Origin: Warburgia ugandensis
Lineage: Eukaryota > Streptophyta > Magnoliopsida > Canellales > Canellaceae
Length of the DNA: 64,000 nucleotides
NCBI GenBank assembly: GCA_035236585.1
Contig: CP141132.1
Location: forward strand, 51,835,880-51,899,879
Direction of reading: 5' to 3'
Part shown: positions 60,008-64,000 of the stretch, one piece after another
Numbering within the stretch: position 1 is the first letter of the stretch
How the letters are laid out: each line of letters opens with the position of its first letter
Program-made: the position numbers and the translations under genes
The notes under the pieces: generated by a model
The model's input: the letters and a program-made list of their open reading frames with translations, nothing else
Databases searched by the model: none
Told to the model about the DNA's origin: nothing

Positions 60008-61987
60008 TGTAGCTTTAAATTGATTAACTTAAGCCAAAGAGATAGAGATGTGATTAAATTAGGAAATTAAAACTAACTAACAAGGAAACATGCATGAAAT
60101 TAGAAATTAGAATTAAAAGAAACATTCTAAAATTAAAGCTAAGAAATTAGAATAGAAACTTACCTAACTCAAATACAAGAAACTAAATGAAACTAATGCT
60201 AAATTAGAATGAACCAAATTAGGCAATTAATCTTAATGAAACTACTCAAATTATATACTTTCCTAATTTAACACTTACATAACCTAAAACTTACTAAAAA
60301 TGAAACTTTCTAAAATTTAAAAAGGAAAATTTCTAAACCTAAACTAGGATGCAAACAATGAATTAACTACTGTCCAAATAAGTTCATGCAACTAAAAAAG
60401 GGCAACCTCAGTGCATGAAGCTCCCGTGTATGTGGGGTTTGGGGAAGGGGCAGACCATAAGGGTCATTAGTATGCAGCCTTACCTTACATTTTGCAAGGG
60501 GCTGTTTCCACACCTTGAACCTATGACCTCAAGGTCACATGAAAACAACTATACCATTGCACCAAGGCTCCCCTTCAAGTTCATGAAACTAAATTAAACA
60601 AAAATTAGAGTTGAATGTGACCATTTACCATGTGTATGATCCATGAATTGTGCATATGGTTCTAGGTTGCCAAAGTGACCATAATTGATGAATATAACTT
60701 GAAATATTATGAAAAATAATTAATGAATCTAATAAATAATATAAAATCTAAATGGGTTTCTATGGATTCAATCAAATAAGGTGTTTTGATTGCTAGAAAC
60801 AAAGCATGAAGTTGACGGGAGAAAATTCTAGATTTCAACTACTTAAGAACTTCAAACAATTCAAGCGTAAGAAAGCAATTGAAAGCATAAATTTTATGAA
60901 AGGAAAAAACCTAGATCCAAGTACTTTGATACTACAAACATTCCATAATAAGAATACCCACAAAAATTTAAAAATTATGGGCATAAAATGATATACAAAT
61001 TCTAAAAATTATGCACTGTGTAAGCTTACAAAAGGTATATCTAAACTACAACAAATATTCAATATAAATATCCCAATATAAAGTATAATAATATGCAAAG
61101 AAAACTCAGAAAGTAATTTGGGAGAAAAGAAGGCTAAAAGGGTGAACTAGCTAAGGGAAAATGGATCTAAACAACAGTGATGAACAAGGAAAAAAATGTG
61201 AAATTCAAGAGGGGCTTTCCAAGTTCTAAGCTAGCTATTCTCTTGGCTGCCACTACTAGAGAATAAATTACTTAAATATTGGTTGACTAAGAAATAAAAA
61301 CTAAAGAATTGAAAGAAGAAAGGAGGGGGATTGAAGGCTGGAAAGTTGTATGTAATCTAAGCCAAAAAATAAGGAAAACTTAGAGCAATGAAACTAAATA
61401 AAAACAAGTAAACTACTAACTTGAATTGGAGAGAAATTAACCAAGATAATAACTAGAAAACCAAAGGATTGAGTAGCTCATATGGCTTATCACCCTTTTT
61501 CATGGCTTTAATGGCTAAGTGCCTTAAATGGCTCCTATGCAAAGGTGGTGGAAATGCACGGATTGGGCTTGGGTCCATTTCGAGTGACATTTTGCTTCTC
61601 CAATTACCTTTTAGCTTGCCTTAGGATAGTCTTGAACCTTCATCACACCTTGTATTGATAGCATTTAGGGTTTGGCTTGCTTAGGTTACCTAGTTAGACT
61701 AGGAAACCTCATGAATGGCTTCAATTCTTTTCTTGATCATGCTCGACCTTTGTATTACCTTCTCAGCACCTACAAAAGATGAAAAATCTTAATTAATTCC
61801 TTAAAATTTATGATGATTCACATACTCTAGATTAGCTCTCAAACTTGAAAAGTATCAAACTTTGAACTATTAGGTCAGAGTTGCATGTATTACAAATTTT
61901 TTTGCCAAAAATCCTAATTTAATTGTATAAGTTATAACACATGGGCTAATAATTGGATACTTTTTATACAAAATTGAACACTTATCA
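60008..61987 (-). mobile_element. Athila-like LTR, upstream LTR of a minus-strand element
   Basis: On the minus strand it starts TGATAAGTGTTCAATTTTG at 61987 and ends near 60008, before a primer-site-like sequence. It is about 2 kb long, including a SINE (60397-60576). It aligns in order with the LTR at 42802-44972 and with parts of 23661-32404. Only LTR sequence is present. It is old, with clear drift between the copies. Confidence 0.62.
60397..60576 (-). mobile_element. Au-like SINE with target-site duplication
   Basis: Read on the minus strand it gives GGGGAGCCTTGGTGCAATGG, a box-B-like GGTCATAGGTTCAAGGTG, CAGCCCCTTGCAAAATG and the GGGCTT-type 3' end with a T run. This is the same family as 10415-10590. 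The 17-bp flanks 60380-60396 and 60577-60593 (AAGTTCATGCAACTAAA) agree at all but one base. It inserted into the Athila-like LTR and so is younger than it. Confidence 0.92.
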
Positions 61988-62681
61988 CACATAAAACCTA
62001 AATCAAGCAAGGCATGGAAAGCAACTTAATAAGCACTTTTCATAGAATATAACACTTAAGATTAGAAGTACTTTAATGCAGGAATTACTCAATAATCATA
62101 CTCATAAAATAAATTTATTGATTGACTTGAAAAGTACATAAAAAATTGTGTGCATATACACAGAGAAAAAGGTTGAAAATTATGCACTTTTCTTAAGCCT
62201 AGAACTTGATCTAAAGTAATGATTAAACACACTCTAGTGCTCTCATGCTAATCTCAAATATCATGCATGTGAAACCCAAAGAGAAACCAAGAGAATGAAA
62301 GCATGAAGATAGCAGCATAGAACAATCAAAAGACAAGGTAAAAATAAAGTGATCAAAGCAAGGAACAAGAGAACAATAAGATGGAAACAAAGAGATTCAA
62401 GCTATTATTTGGCTATCACTACCAAAGAAAAAGGTAACTTGGATCTTCAAGAATTAAGAAAGAAAACTAAGAACTTAGAAGGCACTACTCAAAGGAAAAA
62501 TAAGTAAAGAAAATGGCACCTAGAACAAAGAAGCAACATAGGAACAAAAGAGGAAAAGAAGAAGTTCTGGACTTGAAGGATGCTTGAAGCACCTTAAAAG
62601 ATCAGCCAAGGTGAGAGTGTTGAAGCTTGAAGAGGAGCACCTACAGAAGGAGGTGCAGAAGGCTTGAACAAGGAGACATGG
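61988..62681 (-). mobile_element. Probable Athila-like LTR fragment
   Basis: The order of short blocks (a GCATG..AGC tract, AAGCTATTATTTGGCTATCAC, ACTTGGATCTTCAAGAATTAAG) follows the middle of the LTRs at 60008 and 23661 on the minus strand. It is cut on the right by the LTR starting at 62682. The ends are not defined. Confidence 0.4.
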
Positions 62682-64000
62682 TGTAATGACTCCAATTTTG
62701 TAATATTAAAATCCCAAGATAGCAATGAAAAGTTCAGTTTTGAAGATAAGGTCATTTTGGTCATTTCACTATTCACCCTGACTGAACCCAGAAATTTGGT
62801 CTTAAAAATGGTACCATTAGGTGCGTATCAGAAAAAGGAATCCAACAAGACCAAAATCACCCAAAACAGAGTTAAAATGTGCAAGTTATGGCCCTTTGAA
62901 GTTCAGGGGCAAAAATGTAATTTTTTTTATTATAAAAAACAGATTTAGCCTGCAAAACATAGGGGCCCGTTTTGATACGGGCACCCTTCATCTTCAACCC
63001 CCTAGAGGGTTCTAGAACGGTGGTGATTGGAGGAGAAATCACTGCCATTTTGGAGGTTTCTCCACCGCCATTCAAGGGCGGTGAGAGCCCCCTCCAGAAC
63101 CCTCTTATAGCTCTATAAATAGAGCTCTTGGGCGCCTCTAATGGCAGTCCAAAAGCTTGAGGAAAACCCGTTTTGGAGAAGCAACCAAAAGGAGAAATGA
63201 GGGGAAAAACCCAGCAATGAGCCAGGTATGCCCAAGATCCCTCAAAACCCGTTTTCACAGTAGTCCTAGGATCATTTTCCCTATGTTTTTGCATGAAAAA
63301 TCATGAAAAATAGAGCCTTGGAGAGTCACCAAGGACCGAGGGACGTTCCCTGGGCCGCACTGGTTCGACAGGGTCGAACTAGGGTGTCCTGAGGATGCCC
63401 TGGTCCCCCAAATGAACGAAACGTTCCAGCCGGAATGTGACGCGTCGACCGCATTCGAAAAAAACCAAACGGGCACGTTCGGGGAAGCGCCCGCAAAAAG
63501 GAAAAACGAGCGGGAAACCGCTGAGGCACACGCCGCAGATACGTAGTACGCTAGTAAGCCTAGATTTTCCATTCCTTAAGAAAAGGAGGGCGCATGCCAC
63601 TGACGCGCAGCATGCTAGCATTCTGCCTTTTCACTCTTAAGGCCCTTATGTATGTGTGACACTAAAACGATTATAACTTGAGATCTAGAGCTCTGATTGA
63701 GGCGCTGCAAAAGGTGTTGTGTCTGCGTCGATGATGCGGACACACCCAAACTATAAAATCCCTGATCAAGGCCCAATCAAAGGTGGGCATGACCCTTAGA
63801 ATAGGATGGTGGCGCGTGGCCGCTAGACCTTTGGAAAACTAATGATACCAAGGCCCAATTAGGACCTTAGGACACCTATAGGTATAGGGATGGACCCTTA
63901 ATGCCTTAGTAATAAGACCAACTGCTCTAAAACCCATAAAAGATAGGCCAAACTAACCCTGATTCCCCAAACCATGTTCAGGAGCGTACGAGGACATAAG
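62682..64000 (+). mobile_element. Family-1 LTR, copy G, 5' part, runs off the window
   Basis: It starts TGTAATGACTCCAATTTTG. In order it has the family block (AATCCAACAAGACC, AAAACAGAGTT, CAAGTTATGGCC), a GATACGGGCACCC box near 62975, TATAAATA at 63114, an AG|GTATG donor-like site at 63226 and a GC-rich leader from about 63330. The preceding bases are CATGG; the matching flank, if any, is outside the window. Confidence 0.8.
63114..63121 (+). promoter_or_regulatory. TATA box of LTR G
   Basis: TATAAATA, about 140 bases after the GGCACCC box and 112 before the donor-like site, as in the other family-1 LTRs. Confidence 0.65.

Noticed and set aside
63255-63640. Overlapping open frames in LTR G.
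   Set aside because: Same cause: GC-rich leader sequence, several frames open at once on both strands, no family resemblance.
1-64000. tRNA, rRNA or CRISPR-like arrays.
   Set aside because: I saw no complete tRNA fold with both internal promoter boxes other than the SINE heads, no rRNA text, and no regularly spaced identical repeats with unique spacers.

Overview
The window looks like nuclear DNA of a flowering plant with a repeat-rich genome. It is AT-rich and almost gene-free. It holds one clear intron-split host gene, for the small GTPase Ran, and the C-terminal half of its protein is plant-type. The repeats are plant-type too: Au-like SINEs, an RTE-like LINE, an Ac-like hAT, a small CACTA element and Athila-like and gypsy LTRs. 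I cannot name the species.

Layout. 1-4165: unassigned DNA that starts inside a likely LTR tail, with a hairpin and a tandem duplication. 4166-12875: the RAN gene on the minus strand, 8 coding exons encoding a complete 221-residue protein. Its fourth intron is 6.66 kb and carries a LINE, a SINE, an LTR-like insert and several tandem duplications. 12876-36540: a nest of LTRs with almost no internal sequence. The LTRs at 18658-23591, 25913-31778, 28081-30755 and 33095-36535 each have identical 5-bp flanks and are therefore solo LTRs; 15016-17775 is very probably another. One sits inside a second, which sits inside a third LTR of an Athila-like family. 36541-42801: unassigned DNA, an Athila-like LTR in plus orientation and a 287-bp CACTA miniature element. 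42802-61987: an Athila-like LTR at each end in minus orientation. Between them lie a decayed hAT transposon (about 45.1-51.7 kb), a CACTA-like subterminal array, a truncated LTR joined to gag-like sequence, and non-coding Athila-like internal DNA. 61988-64000: a further LTR fragment cut by another family-1 LTR that runs off the window.

The most unusual signal is in the family-1 LTRs. Although their bulk sequence differs, they share a fixed 5' organisation: a conserved block, a GATA..GGCACCCC box, a TATA box in most copies, and an AG|GTAAG-type splice donor in the leader. Most copies also have a GC-rich stretch downstream. No working retroelement coding region is visible in the window. The only intact host gene I can support is RAN; all other coding matches are decayed transposon sequence.
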